From Alphaproteobacteria bacterium (GTDB taxonomy: Bacteria; Pseudomonadota; Alphaproteobacteria; JAJFFI01), in assembly GCA_030066595.1 (NCBI GenBank), contig JASJBI010000004.1:62001-126000 (forward strand): a DNA stretch of 64,000 bases. The letters are read 5' to 3'. Positions 55,821-63,285 of this stretch are shown here, piece by piece. The position numbers and the translations under genes were made by a program. The notes beneath the pieces are model-generated. The model had not been told where the DNA came from. It saw nothing but the letters and a program-made list of their open reading frames with translations, and ran no database searches. Position 1 is the first letter of the stretch. Each line of letters begins with the position of its first letter.

Positions 55821-57482
55821 TTATCGGCTGGCCGCCCAACCGCGCCATGCGGTGAAGTCGTAGGCGAAGCGCTCCCCGGTCAGCATGGTCAGCGCGCCGA
55901 CGAGGTCGCCCTTTAGCCAGAGCGGCAGCTCTGCTCGGTCCAGGCCCGCGACCAGCGTGGCGATCGTTTCCTTGTCCGACTGGCCAAGCCAGCGCATGGC
56001 CCAGGCGGCGCCGGGCACGCGTTCCTGGAACTTCTGCGGCGGATTGGGATCGGCCGGGCGCCACTCGCCCGAAACGAAATCGGGCGGCACGCGCCCGTTC
56101 CGATTGACCGCGAGTCCCCAGAGGAGATACCAGCGCGCCACCTTGTCGCGGGACATCAGGACCTGGCCGCCGTACATACGGATTGGATCCCGCGGATAGT
56201 CACGCGTGAGCCAGGCCGAGAACGCCTGGCCGATCGAGGGCTCGCCGCTGAACGCGAGCGGCTTCAACGCGGCCAGGATCGCGGCCCCATGCTTGGCGTA
56301 GGCGTCCGAGTCGGCCAGCAAGCGATCGAGCCTGGCCAGGTCGCGCCGCGCCTCCGGCTCGGACAACGGGATGTGCGGCGGGCGGAGGGGCGGCGGGTGC
56401 TCTGCCGTTGCTGCATCCGGCGCCGGCGTGGCCGGCCCCCACAGGCTGGCGGGGCCGTCCTCGACCAGGGTGCCGACATAAGGAGCGCCGGCATAGACGA
56501 TCACGTCAAAGGGCTCTTCGGCCTCGAAGTCCCAGACCTTTTCCCATGTCTCACCGTCGGCGCTGCGCCAAAGGGCGCCCCGCTGCGGTCGCGCCGTGAT
56601 CGCCCAGAGATGGCCGGGCCCGGCGGTCAGGTCGCGCACGAACTGCTGATCCAGGCCCGCGACCCGTTCGGCGGTGTTGCCATCGGTTCGCCAGACGCGG
56701 CGGCCCTCCGGTCCGGTCTGGATGCCGTAGAGATGGCCGCGAAAGGGCGTCAGACCGATCAGCGCGCGACCCAAGGGCCAGCCGGGCACGGGCCGGAACG
56801 CCCGGCCGTCCAGCCTCAATAGCTTAACCGACAAGCGATCCCGATTGGTCACCGCCGCGTAGAGGCGGTCCCGGAAGGTTGCAAAGGCCAGAATGCGGCT
56901 GATTTCGTCTGGCGAGTTGTCTTGCGCGTGAATCTGACGCCAAGTGGCCCCGCCGTCACGGGAGACATGCACCGCCGCGCGCCAAGCGGATGTCGCGCCG
57001 TATAGCGCGCCGGCGTGCTCGGCCAGGGCGTGCAGATGGAAGGCGGCCACGCCGTCCGGCACATAGCCCCACTCCCACTCCCGCCCGTCCGTGACCATGA
57101 ACTCGGCCCGGCTGGTGTCGCCGCGCGGATCCTCGAACGGCCAGAACAGGAGCCCGCGGTGGACGACCGGCTCCCCTGCGTCCTGGCTGAACAGCTGGGC
57201 CTCGTAGCGGACACGGCCGGTCCGTGGGTCGAAGCTGTAGATGTCGGCGGAGTTGTGGTCCTCGAATTTGACGCTGTTGGCGAACCAGACCCGCCCGCGG
57301 TAGCCGACCAGGGCGGAGATCGCTGGCCAGGGGCCGACCTGCGCGAGACGTGCGAGCTTTGGCGTGGTTTCGGCCGCGGCCGGTTGCAGAAGCCACGAAC
57401 CGAGCCACGCCGCCAACACGATCCCGGCACGCCGGGTTGCCTTGCCCGCCGACCGCCGACCCGACCCGATCTTGGTTGTCAT
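55821..57482 (-). CDS. Secreted beta-propeller protein with a helical C-terminal domain
   Basis: This 553-residue protein has a long signal (RRAGIVLAAWLGSWLLQPAA, cut near AAAET). Residues about 50-350 hold sialidase/BNR-like repeats with Asp-box-type turns (VSRDGGATWRQIHAQ, WRSADGETWEKVWDF), so a beta-propeller is likely. A Pro-rich hinge at about 355-375 leads to a helical domain with RMYGGQVLMSRDKVARWYLL. No catalytic residues can be assigned and no named family is recognised. The protein is probably periplasmic or surface-bound. Confidence 0.8.
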   Translation of the reverse strand: MTTKIGSGRRSAGKATRRAGIVLAAWLGSWLLQPAAAETTPKLARLAQVGPWPAISALVGYRGRVWFANSVKFEDHNSADIYSFDPRTGRVRYEAQLFSQDAGEPVVHRGLLFWPFEDPRGDTSRAEFMVTDGREWEWGYVPDGVAAFHLHALAEHAGALYGATSAWRAAVHVSRDGGATWRQIHAQDNSPDEISRILAFATFRDRLYAAVTNRDRLSVKLLRLDGRAFRPVPGWPLGRALIGLTPFRGHLYGIQTGPEGRRVWRTDGNTAERVAGLDQQFVRDLTAGPGHLWAITARPQRGALWRSADGETWEKVWDFEAEEPFDVIVYAGAPYVGTLVEDGPASLWGPATPAPDAATAEHPPPLRPPHIPLSEPEARRDLARLDRLLADSDAYAKHGAAILAALKPLAFSGEPSIGQAFSAWLTRDYPRDPIRMYGGQVLMSRDKVARWYLLWGLAVNRNGRVPPDFVSGEWRPADPNPPQKFQERVPGAAWAMRWLGQSDKETIATLVAGLDRAELPLWLKGDLVGALTMLTGERFAYDFTAWRGWAASR

Positions 57483-57761
57483 CGCCGTCCCCGATCCCGT
57501 GCGCCTTCCATCATCAAAGCGTTGGCGTGCGACGCACGAAGAAATTCCAGGATCTTCCTATGATCTTGATCTTGCAACGAATCTGGCTCGTCCGCATCGG
57601 TTTGCGAGCGCCCTCACATATTTTTGACCGCCTCCTGCATCTCAGTCGAAAGCCGGCCCGTAGTTGCGGGTAGTGGATCAGCCGGACCTGCGGCTGGCCC
57701 AACGGTGCCACGGGACGAACCCGCTGGCGTAACGAAGCTTTCCTGAGAGGAGAACACACCA

Positions 57762-58364
57762 ATGAGCAGTACGAATAACGACGGTGCGGCGCCCAAGCTT
57801 CCCGCCCGCCGCGCCTTCCTGCAGACGACCGGCCAAGCCGCCCTTTCGGCCACGGCGATCGCCATGCTGGTCGGCTCGGAGAGCCTGATCCGAAGCGCGC
57901 GTGCGGCCGATGCGAGCAAGGACGTCTCGATCCTGAACGTGGCTTTGGCGCTGGAGCATGAGGCGATCGCCGCCTACCAGCTCGGCGCCGAGAGCGGGCT
58001 CTTGCAGAAGCCCGTGCTGGACGTGGCCGTGCAGTTCCAGAGCCACCATAAAGGGCACCGGGACGCCCTTGTCGACACCATCGGGAAGCTGGGCGGATCG
58101 CCCGTTTCCTCCAAGGGCATGGGGCAGTACGCCGCCGAGCTCAAGGCCAACACGCTGGGCAGCCAGAAGGACGTGCTCATGCTCGCGGCCCGGCTCGAGA
58201 AGGGCGCCGCCAACGCCTATCTGGGCGTCATCCCCGCTTTCCAGGATCCCGCGCTTGCCCAGGTCTCGGCCCGCCTCGCCGCGGACGAGACCATGCACTG
58301 GACGGTCCTGGCGCAGGCCCTCGGTCAGCCGCTGCCGGCCAACCCGTTGAGCTTCGGCGCCTAA
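57762..58364 (+). CDS. Tat-exported ferritin-like protein
   Basis: This 200-residue protein has a Tat signal (ARRAFLQTTGQAALSATAIA). The mature part is a four-helix bundle with VALALEHEAIAAYQLGAESG, VQFQSHHKGHRDALV and ARLAADETMHWTVLAQALG, supplying Glu/His residues for a di-iron-type site as in the Ferritin_2/DUF4439 group. It may store iron or handle peroxide in the periplasm. The cytochrome c gene follows in the same direction. Confidence 0.87.
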   Translation: MSSTNNDGAAPKLPARRAFLQTTGQAALSATAIAMLVGSESLIRSARAADASKDVSILNVALALEHEAIAAYQLGAESGLLQKPVLDVAVQFQSHHKGHRDALVDTIGKLGGSPVSSKGMGQYAAELKANTLGSQKDVLMLAARLEKGAANAYLGVIPAFQDPALAQVSARLAADETMHWTVLAQALGQPLPANPLSFGA

Positions 58365-58466
58365 CGGCAACACCAGGCGGGAGCCCCCTCCGCCCCAACC
58401 CGGAGGCGTCCGTGTCACCCCTGCGGATTGCCTCCGGGACCGGGCTGGTGGGGCAAGGAGATGCAT

Positions 58467-58847
58467 ATGAGAACCCTGGCCCTCATCCTGGCGGCGTTGG
58501 GATTGAGCTTGGTCGCGCATACCAGCCTGCTGTTCGCGCGGGCACCGGACGCGGATCGGGGCGCACGCCTGTACGACAGCCGGTGCGTCGGGTGCCATTC
58601 GTTGGACACGAACCGCATCGGTCCCAGACACGGCGACGTGTTCGGACGCACGGCCGGTTCGGTCGCGGACTACGACTATTCAGCCGCACTGAAGCGGTCC
58701 GAGATCGTCTGGCGGGAAGACACGCTCGATGCCTGGCTGCGCAACCCCGAGGACCTTGTTCCCGGCCAGAAGATGAACTTCAGGGTTTCGTCGGCCGCGG
58801 ACCGCGGCGATCTGATCGCGTTCCTCAAGCGCGCCGCACAGGACTGA
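58467..58847 (+). CDS. Class I cytochrome c
   Basis: AAGGAG six bases before the ATG at 58467 sets the start; 126 residues. The signal is MRTLALILAALGLSLVAHTS. The haem site CVGCH follows RLYDSR, and the axial Met is in VPGQKMNFRVSSAADRGDLI. It resembles the cytochrome domain fused to the WD40 propeller at 5258-6553 (shared GxxxGRxAGSxxDYxYSxAL pattern). It is a periplasmic electron carrier. Confidence 0.92.
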   Translation: MRTLALILAALGLSLVAHTSLLFARAPDADRGARLYDSRCVGCHSLDTNRIGPRHGDVFGRTAGSVADYDYSAALKRSEIVWREDTLDAWLRNPEDLVPGQKMNFRVSSAADRGDLIAFLKRAAQD

Positions 58848-59042
58848 GCGGACGTGGCGACGTCGATGCTGCGCGAGACCCGTGCTCGATCAAGCAACCT
58901 GACGCGGTTGTCATCCTACCAGGCGGCGCTCGCCCGGCAGGGGCATGGGTCTATCCCGGTCACGCCTGTTTTGTTAGGGTTTCCGCTTCAGGAACGCGGT
59001 CCGGACTGCTCGGATCGCCCTGGGGGGAGTTCTACCGGGGCC

Positions 59043-59612
59043 GTGTCTGGCAGCGATTCACAGGCGGTCGAGGCGTCCCGCCATCCGCTCGGCGATCTCC
59101 TTGCCGGGGTCGCAGAAGGGGACCGCGCCGCGCTGGCAGAGCTGTACCAGGAGATCGGCGGTCGGGTGTTCGCGATCACATTGCGCATCCTCGGACATCG
59201 CGACCTGGCGGAAGAAGTGACGCAGGATACCTTTCTGGCGATCTGGCAGAAGGCCGATCGCTATGATCCGGCACGCAGTCCTCCGTTCACCTGGATCGCC
59301 GCGATCGCGCGCAATCGGTCCATCGATCGGCTGCGCAAGAGCGGCGAACGCCACCAGAGCATCGCGCTGGACGAGGGTCACGCGGCGTTGGCTCAGCGCG
59401 ATGACGCGCCGGACGCGGCGGTCTCCGCTGCGTCCGACATCGACACCTGTCTCAAGCGCCTGCAAAAAGAACGCCGTGAAGCGATCCTGCTGGCGTATTA
59501 TCATGGCTTGTCCCATGAGGAGCTCGCCGAACGGATGGGCGCTCCCCTGGGAACGGTGAAGAGCTGGGTGCGACGTGGCCTGGGCCAGTTGAGGGATTGC
59601 CTCGCGGAATGA
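59043..59612 (+). CDS. ECF-type RNA polymerase sigma factor
   Basis: GTG at 59043 gives 189 residues, the normal ECF length; the open frame extends 63 codons further with no conserved content. Region 2 is LYQEIGGRVFAITLRILGHR and QDTFLAIWQKADRY. Region 4 is RREAILLAYYHGLSHEELAE and GAPLGTVKSWVRRGLGQLRD. It is followed by an overlapping anti-sigma gene, the classic pair of the RpoE/SigK-like groups responding to oxidative or singlet-oxygen stress. Confidence 0.9.
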   Translation: MSGSDSQAVEASRHPLGDLLAGVAEGDRAALAELYQEIGGRVFAITLRILGHRDLAEEVTQDTFLAIWQKADRYDPARSPPFTWIAAIARNRSIDRLRKSGERHQSIALDEGHAALAQRDDAPDAAVSAASDIDTCLKRLQKERREAILLAYYHGLSHEELAERMGAPLGTVKSWVRRGLGQLRDCLAE

Positions 59613-60166
59613 CGCAGGATGACAAGGACCTGATCGCGGCGGAATACGTCCTCGGAACGCTCGAAGCGGAGGACCGGGACGCCTTTGCCCGCGATCTGGC
59701 CGAGAGCCCGGAGCTTCAGGCAATGGTCGAGGACTGGGAGCGGCGGCTCGGCCCGCTGTCGGACGCCGTCGTTGCCGAGAACCCGCCGCCCGATCTCTGG
59801 GGCAAAATCCAGGCCGGGCTCGTGGGCCCGGATGGCAACCTGCCCGGCACCAGGACGATTCCTGCGGGCGAGGGGGACTGGATCCCGATGGCGCCTGGGG
59901 TCGAGCGAAAGCTCTTGTTTGCCAACGAGGAAGAGGGCATGCGGTCCTTCCTGGTGCGGTTTGCCCCGGGCGGACGCTACACCAGCCATCCGCATCAACG
60001 GATCGAGGAATGCCTGGTGCTCGAGGGGGAGCTGAGCTTCGGGACGCTGCGCCTGAACGCCGGGGATTTTCACTTGGCGACTCCCGGGGTTACGCATCCC
60101 GAGGCGGTCAGCGAAAGCGGCTGTCTGCTCTATATTCGCGGCGAGATCCGGGCATCCGCTGCCTGA
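59609..60166 (+). CDS. Anti-sigma factor with RskA-like N-terminus and ChrR-type cupin
   Basis: The ATG overlaps the sigma stop (ATGA); 185 residues. The N-terminal helical part (DDKDLIAAEYVLGTLEAEDR, then MVEDWERRLGPLSDAV) is that of RskA/ChrR sigma-binding domains, but it lacks the His/Cys zinc motif of ChrR. The C-terminal cupin keeps metal ligands in GRYTSHPHQRIEECLVLEGE and TPGVTHPEAVSESG. It probably releases the sigma factor when its cupin metal or ligand changes. It has no membrane helix, so it senses inside the cell. Confidence 0.88.
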   Translation: MTQDDKDLIAAEYVLGTLEAEDRDAFARDLAESPELQAMVEDWERRLGPLSDAVVAENPPPDLWGKIQAGLVGPDGNLPGTRTIPAGEGDWIPMAPGVERKLLFANEEEGMRSFLVRFAPGGRYTSHPHQRIEECLVLEGELSFGTLRLNAGDFHLATPGVTHPEAVSESGCLLYIRGEIRASAA

Positions 60167-60252
60167 AACGGCGTTTCGGCGCTCGCAACGGCCGTCGGGG
60201 GCCCCTATCTCCTATAAGGAGGGGTTGTCCTGTTCACGGTCGGAGATGAGCC

Positions 60253-61617
60253 ATGGACGTGACCGACGCGGCCAAGACCAGACGTCCTGCCGTTGCCGGC
60301 ATGTTCTATCCGGCGCAGAAGACCGAGCTGGCCAGCGTGGTCGAGGGTTGCCTTGCCGCCGTCAGGGAACCGCATGCGGCGCCCAAGGCGATCATCGCGC
60401 CCCATGCGGGCTACGTCTATTCCGGACCGATCGCGGGCACCGCCTACGCCCCGTTCTTGCAGAACCGGGGTGCGATCCGGCGGGTCGTGCTCCTGGGCCC
60501 CGCGCACCGGGTCGCCTTTCGGGGCATGGCGGTGAGCACTGCCTACGCCTTCGCGACGCCGCTGGGTCTTGTGCCGGTCGACAAAGCGGGCGTGGATGCG
60601 GTTCTGAAGCTGCCAGGCGTCGGCACACTGGACGCGGCCCACGCGGAGGAGCACAGCCTGGAGGTCCACCTGCCCTTCCTTCAGCAACTGTTCCCGCAAT
60701 TCGCTGTGGTGCCGATCGTGGTCGGGCAGGCCGCGGCCGAGGATGTGGATCGGGTGCTCGCCACCCTGTGGGGCGGGCCCGAAACGCTGATCGTCGTGAG
60801 CTCGGACCTCAGCCACTATCACGACTACGGCAAGGCGCGGGAGCTGGATACCGCCGCCTCCCGGGCCATCGAAATGCTGCGTCCCGACCTGCTGAGGGAG
60901 GAACAGGCCTGTGGGCGCTATCCGATCCGGGGCTTGCTGCAACGCGCTCTGGCGCTCGATCTCAGAGTCACGACGTTGGATTTGCGCAGTTCCGGGGACA
61001 CCGCCGGCGGCCGCGACCGGGTGGTCGGCTATGGCGCCTATGTCTTCGAATACGCCCAAGGGGCCCGGCTTACCGAGGCGCAGCGCGACGAGCTCAAGCG
61101 CGCGGCCGCGGCGAGCATCCGCTACGCCGTGGTGCATGGCAAGCCGCCCGGCGTCAAGCCCGAGACATTTGCCCGACCGCTACAAGCCATGCGCGCAAGC
61201 TTCGTCACGGTCAAGCTCGACGGTCGGCTGCGCGGCTGCATCGGCAGCATCACGCCGCGGGTGCCGCTGGTCGAGGACGTCGTGCAGAACGCATACAAGG
61301 CCTGCTTCTCGGACCCGCGTTTTCCGCCGGTGACGGCGGAAGAGGTCGAGCGGCTGGAGATCAGCGTGTCGATCCTGAGCACCCCGCGCTCGATCCCGTT
61401 CGAGAACGAGGCCGACTTGGTGCGCCAACTGCGCCCGGACGACGAGGGCGTGGTGCTGGCCGAGGGGGAGCAGCGCGGCCTGTTTCTGCCCCAGGTCTGG
61501 GAGAGCCTGCCCGCGCCGACGAGCTTCCTGGCGCATTTGAAGCAGAAGGCGGGCTTCGAGCCGGATTATTGGTCGCCCGAACTGCGCGCCTACCGCTTCA
61601 CCACCGAGTCCTTCTAG
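60253..61617 (+). CDS. AmmeMemoRadiSam system protein B-A fusion (MEMO1 and AMMECR1 domains)
   Basis: This 454-residue protein has an N-terminal MEMO-like dioxygenase-fold domain (about 10-270: IIAPHAGYVYSGPIAGTAYA, VLLGPAHRVAFRGMAVST and VVSSDLSHYHDYGKARELDT). The C-terminal AMMECR1 domain (about 285-450) has the family signature LDGRLRGCIGSITP. In many genomes these two are separate genes next to a radical SAM gene, which lies 1.7 kb away at 63286. The biochemical function of the system is not established. A palindromic CTCCT-ATA-AGGAG motif lies about 45 bases upstream of the start. Confidence 0.94.
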   Translation: MDVTDAAKTRRPAVAGMFYPAQKTELASVVEGCLAAVREPHAAPKAIIAPHAGYVYSGPIAGTAYAPFLQNRGAIRRVVLLGPAHRVAFRGMAVSTAYAFATPLGLVPVDKAGVDAVLKLPGVGTLDAAHAEEHSLEVHLPFLQQLFPQFAVVPIVVGQAAAEDVDRVLATLWGGPETLIVVSSDLSHYHDYGKARELDTAASRAIEMLRPDLLREEQACGRYPIRGLLQRALALDLRVTTLDLRSSGDTAGGRDRVVGYGAYVFEYAQGARLTEAQRDELKRAAAASIRYAVVHGKPPGVKPETFARPLQAMRASFVTVKLDGRLRGCIGSITPRVPLVEDVVQNAYKACFSDPRFPPVTAEEVERLEISVSILSTPRSIPFENEADLVRQLRPDDEGVVLAEGEQRGLFLPQVWESLPAPTSFLAHLKQKAGFEPDYWSPELRAYRFTTESF

Positions 61618-62327
61618 TTCGGCGTGGTCGGTTGGGCGGTGTCGGTCCCGACCGCCGCCCCTCTCTGTGTCGCCCACAGCCAACGGAACAGCACGACCAC
61701 CAGAGCCGCGCCCACGAACTGGGCGATGATGAAGCCCGGCGCGTCAATCGGCCGGATGCCGGAGAAGGTGTCCGTCAAAGTTCGCGCGATGGTCACCGCC
61801 GGGTTCGCGAAGGAGGTCGATGAGGTGAACCAGTAGCCGGCGGAGATGAATAGGCCGACGGCGTAGGGGACGGCGGCAGGCCGGGCGCGCAGGCAGCCGA
61901 AGATGGTGGCCACCAGGCCGAAGGTGGCCACAAGCTCGGCGGTCCATTGGCCGAGCCCGGTCCGGTCGTGGGACGAGGCCGCGAACAGCGGCTCGACGAA
62001 CATGATATGGGCGACCGCCACGCCAGCGAGCCCGCCGACGATCTGCGCCGAGAAATAAGCCGGGACCTCGCGCCAGGGGAGTTGTCGGTCAAGGGCGAAG
62101 GCTGCGGTCACCGCCGGGTTGAAATGCGCGCCCGAGACCGGCCCGAAGATCAGGATCAGAACCATCAGGATCGCGCCGGTGGCCAGCGTGTTGCCCAACA
62201 GCGCCAGCGCCACGTTCCCGCCGGCCAGGCGTTCGCCCATGATGCCGGAGCCGACCACGGTGGCCAGCAGGAAGGCCGTGCCCAGGCCCTCAGCCACCAG
62301 ACGCCGGCGCAGGTCGAAGCTGCTCAT
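61614..62327 (-). CDS. aqpS: Aquaglyceroporin of an arsenic operon
   Basis: This 237-residue MIP-family channel has two NPA boxes at residues 70-72 (GAHFNPAVTAAFALD) and 175-177 (SFANPAVTIARTL). Its ATG overlaps the arsC stop. In Sinorhizobium an aquaglyceroporin replaces the arsenite pump and lets arsenite formed by ArsC flow out. The same arrangement is seen here, and no ArsB or Acr3 gene is in the window. It converges on the MEMO-AMMECR1 gene with a small overlap. Confidence 0.92.
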   Translation of the reverse strand: MSSFDLRRRLVAEGLGTAFLLATVVGSGIMGERLAGGNVALALLGNTLATGAILMVLILIFGPVSGAHFNPAVTAAFALDRQLPWREVPAYFSAQIVGGLAGVAVAHIMFVEPLFAASSHDRTGLGQWTAELVATFGLVATIFGCLRARPAAVPYAVGLFISAGYWFTSSTSFANPAVTIARTLTDTFSGIRPIDAPGFIIAQFVGAALVVVLFRWLWATQRGAAVGTDTAQPTTPN

Positions 62328-62839
62328 GCCGGTGCCGAGCCATGCTGACCGATCTGCTCGAGCCGCTCTTGCAGGCCGAGCTTGTCCAGCGACGCGATCG
62401 GCAGGTTGACGAAGACGTCGATCCGGTTTTGCAGCATACGGAAGGCCTCGGCGAACTGCAGATGCGTTTCCGCCTCGCTGCCTTGGAACGCGGCCGGGTC
62501 GGGAATTCCCCAATGGGCCGTCATCGGCCGGCCCGGCCAGATCGGGCAGACCTCGCCGGCGGCGTTGTCGCACACCGTAAAGACGAAATCGATCTCCGGC
62601 GCCCCTGGCGCGGTGAATTCCTCCCAATTCTTCGATCTGAGATCCTGGGTTGGCAGGTTCTGTTTCTGCAGTAGAGCCAGGGCGTATGGATTGACCTTGC
62701 CCGTTGGATGGCTGCCGGCGCTGTATCCTTTGAAGCGGCCTCTGCCCAGGCGGTTCAGGATCGCTTCCGCCAGGATGCTGCGGGCCGAGTTCCCCGTGCA
62801 CAGAAACAGGACGTTGTAGACCTTGCCAGCTTCCGACAT
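62324..62839 (-). CDS. arsC: Arsenate reductase, low-molecular-weight phosphatase type
   Basis: This 171-residue enzyme has the P-loop VLFLCTGNSARSILAEAILN with Cys14 and Arg20, and redox cysteines at 90 and 98 (FTVCDNAAGEVCPIW). It reduces arsenate to arsenite, with electrons likely from thioredoxin. It is translated between arsR (13-base gap) and aqpS (ATGA overlap). Confidence 0.94.
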   Translation of the reverse strand: MSEAGKVYNVLFLCTGNSARSILAEAILNRLGRGRFKGYSAGSHPTGKVNPYALALLQKQNLPTQDLRSKNWEEFTAPGAPEIDFVFTVCDNAAGEVCPIWPGRPMTAHWGIPDPAAFQGSEAETHLQFAEAFRMLQNRIDVFVNLPIASLDKLGLQERLEQIGQHGSAPA

Positions 62840-62852
62840 GACGTACCTCCAG

Positions 62853-63188
62853 TCAGGCGTCGCACGTAGTCAGTTGTTCGATCAGGGGCCCACAGATTTC
62901 CGGCCGGCCGGCGCAGCAGTCCTCGGTCAGAAAACCGAGCAGCCGGCCCATCGCGGCGTAGTTCGCGGCATAGAAGATCTGCCGCTTCACACGCCAGGAG
63001 CGGAGCAGCCCCGATTGCTCCAGCTGCGCGAGGTGAAACGACATGGTGGATGGGCTCGTGCCAAGCGTCCGGGCGATCTCGCCCGCAGGCAGACCGTCCG
63101 GCCCCCGCTGCACCAGCAGCCGGAAGATGGAAAGCCGGGTATCCTGGGCCAACGCGGACAATCGGGCAGCGGCAGTTGATAATTCCAT
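62853..63188 (-). CDS. arsR: ArsR-family arsenic-responsive repressor
   Basis: This 111-residue winged-helix protein has LSALAQDTRLSIFRLLVQRG, EIARTLGTSPSTMSFHLAQL and VKRQIFYAANYAAM. Cysteines 91, 92, 99 and 109 cluster near the C-terminus, unlike the ELCVC-type site of E. coli ArsR. They fit the C-terminal arsenite sites known in some alternative ArsR proteins. It heads the arsR-arsC-aqpS operon; an imperfect AT-rich dyad containing TTCTAGAA lies just upstream of its start. Confidence 0.92.
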   Translation of the reverse strand: MELSTAAARLSALAQDTRLSIFRLLVQRGPDGLPAGEIARTLGTSPSTMSFHLAQLEQSGLLRSWRVKRQIFYAANYAAMGRLLGFLTEDCCAGRPEICGPLIEQLTTCDA

Positions 63189-63285
63189 AATTCTAGAAAT
63201 ATCGAAATAATAGCCTTACGTCAAGGTCGGGAAGGCGCTGTTCGGCAGATTGGGCGGGACCCGCGGCGGATCGGGCCGCTTGGGC

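Noticed and set aside
58854-59042. N-terminal extension of the ECF sigma frame
   Set aside because: The extra 63 codons have no conserved content and would make the protein far longer than usual; the GTG at 59043 gives a normal ECF length.
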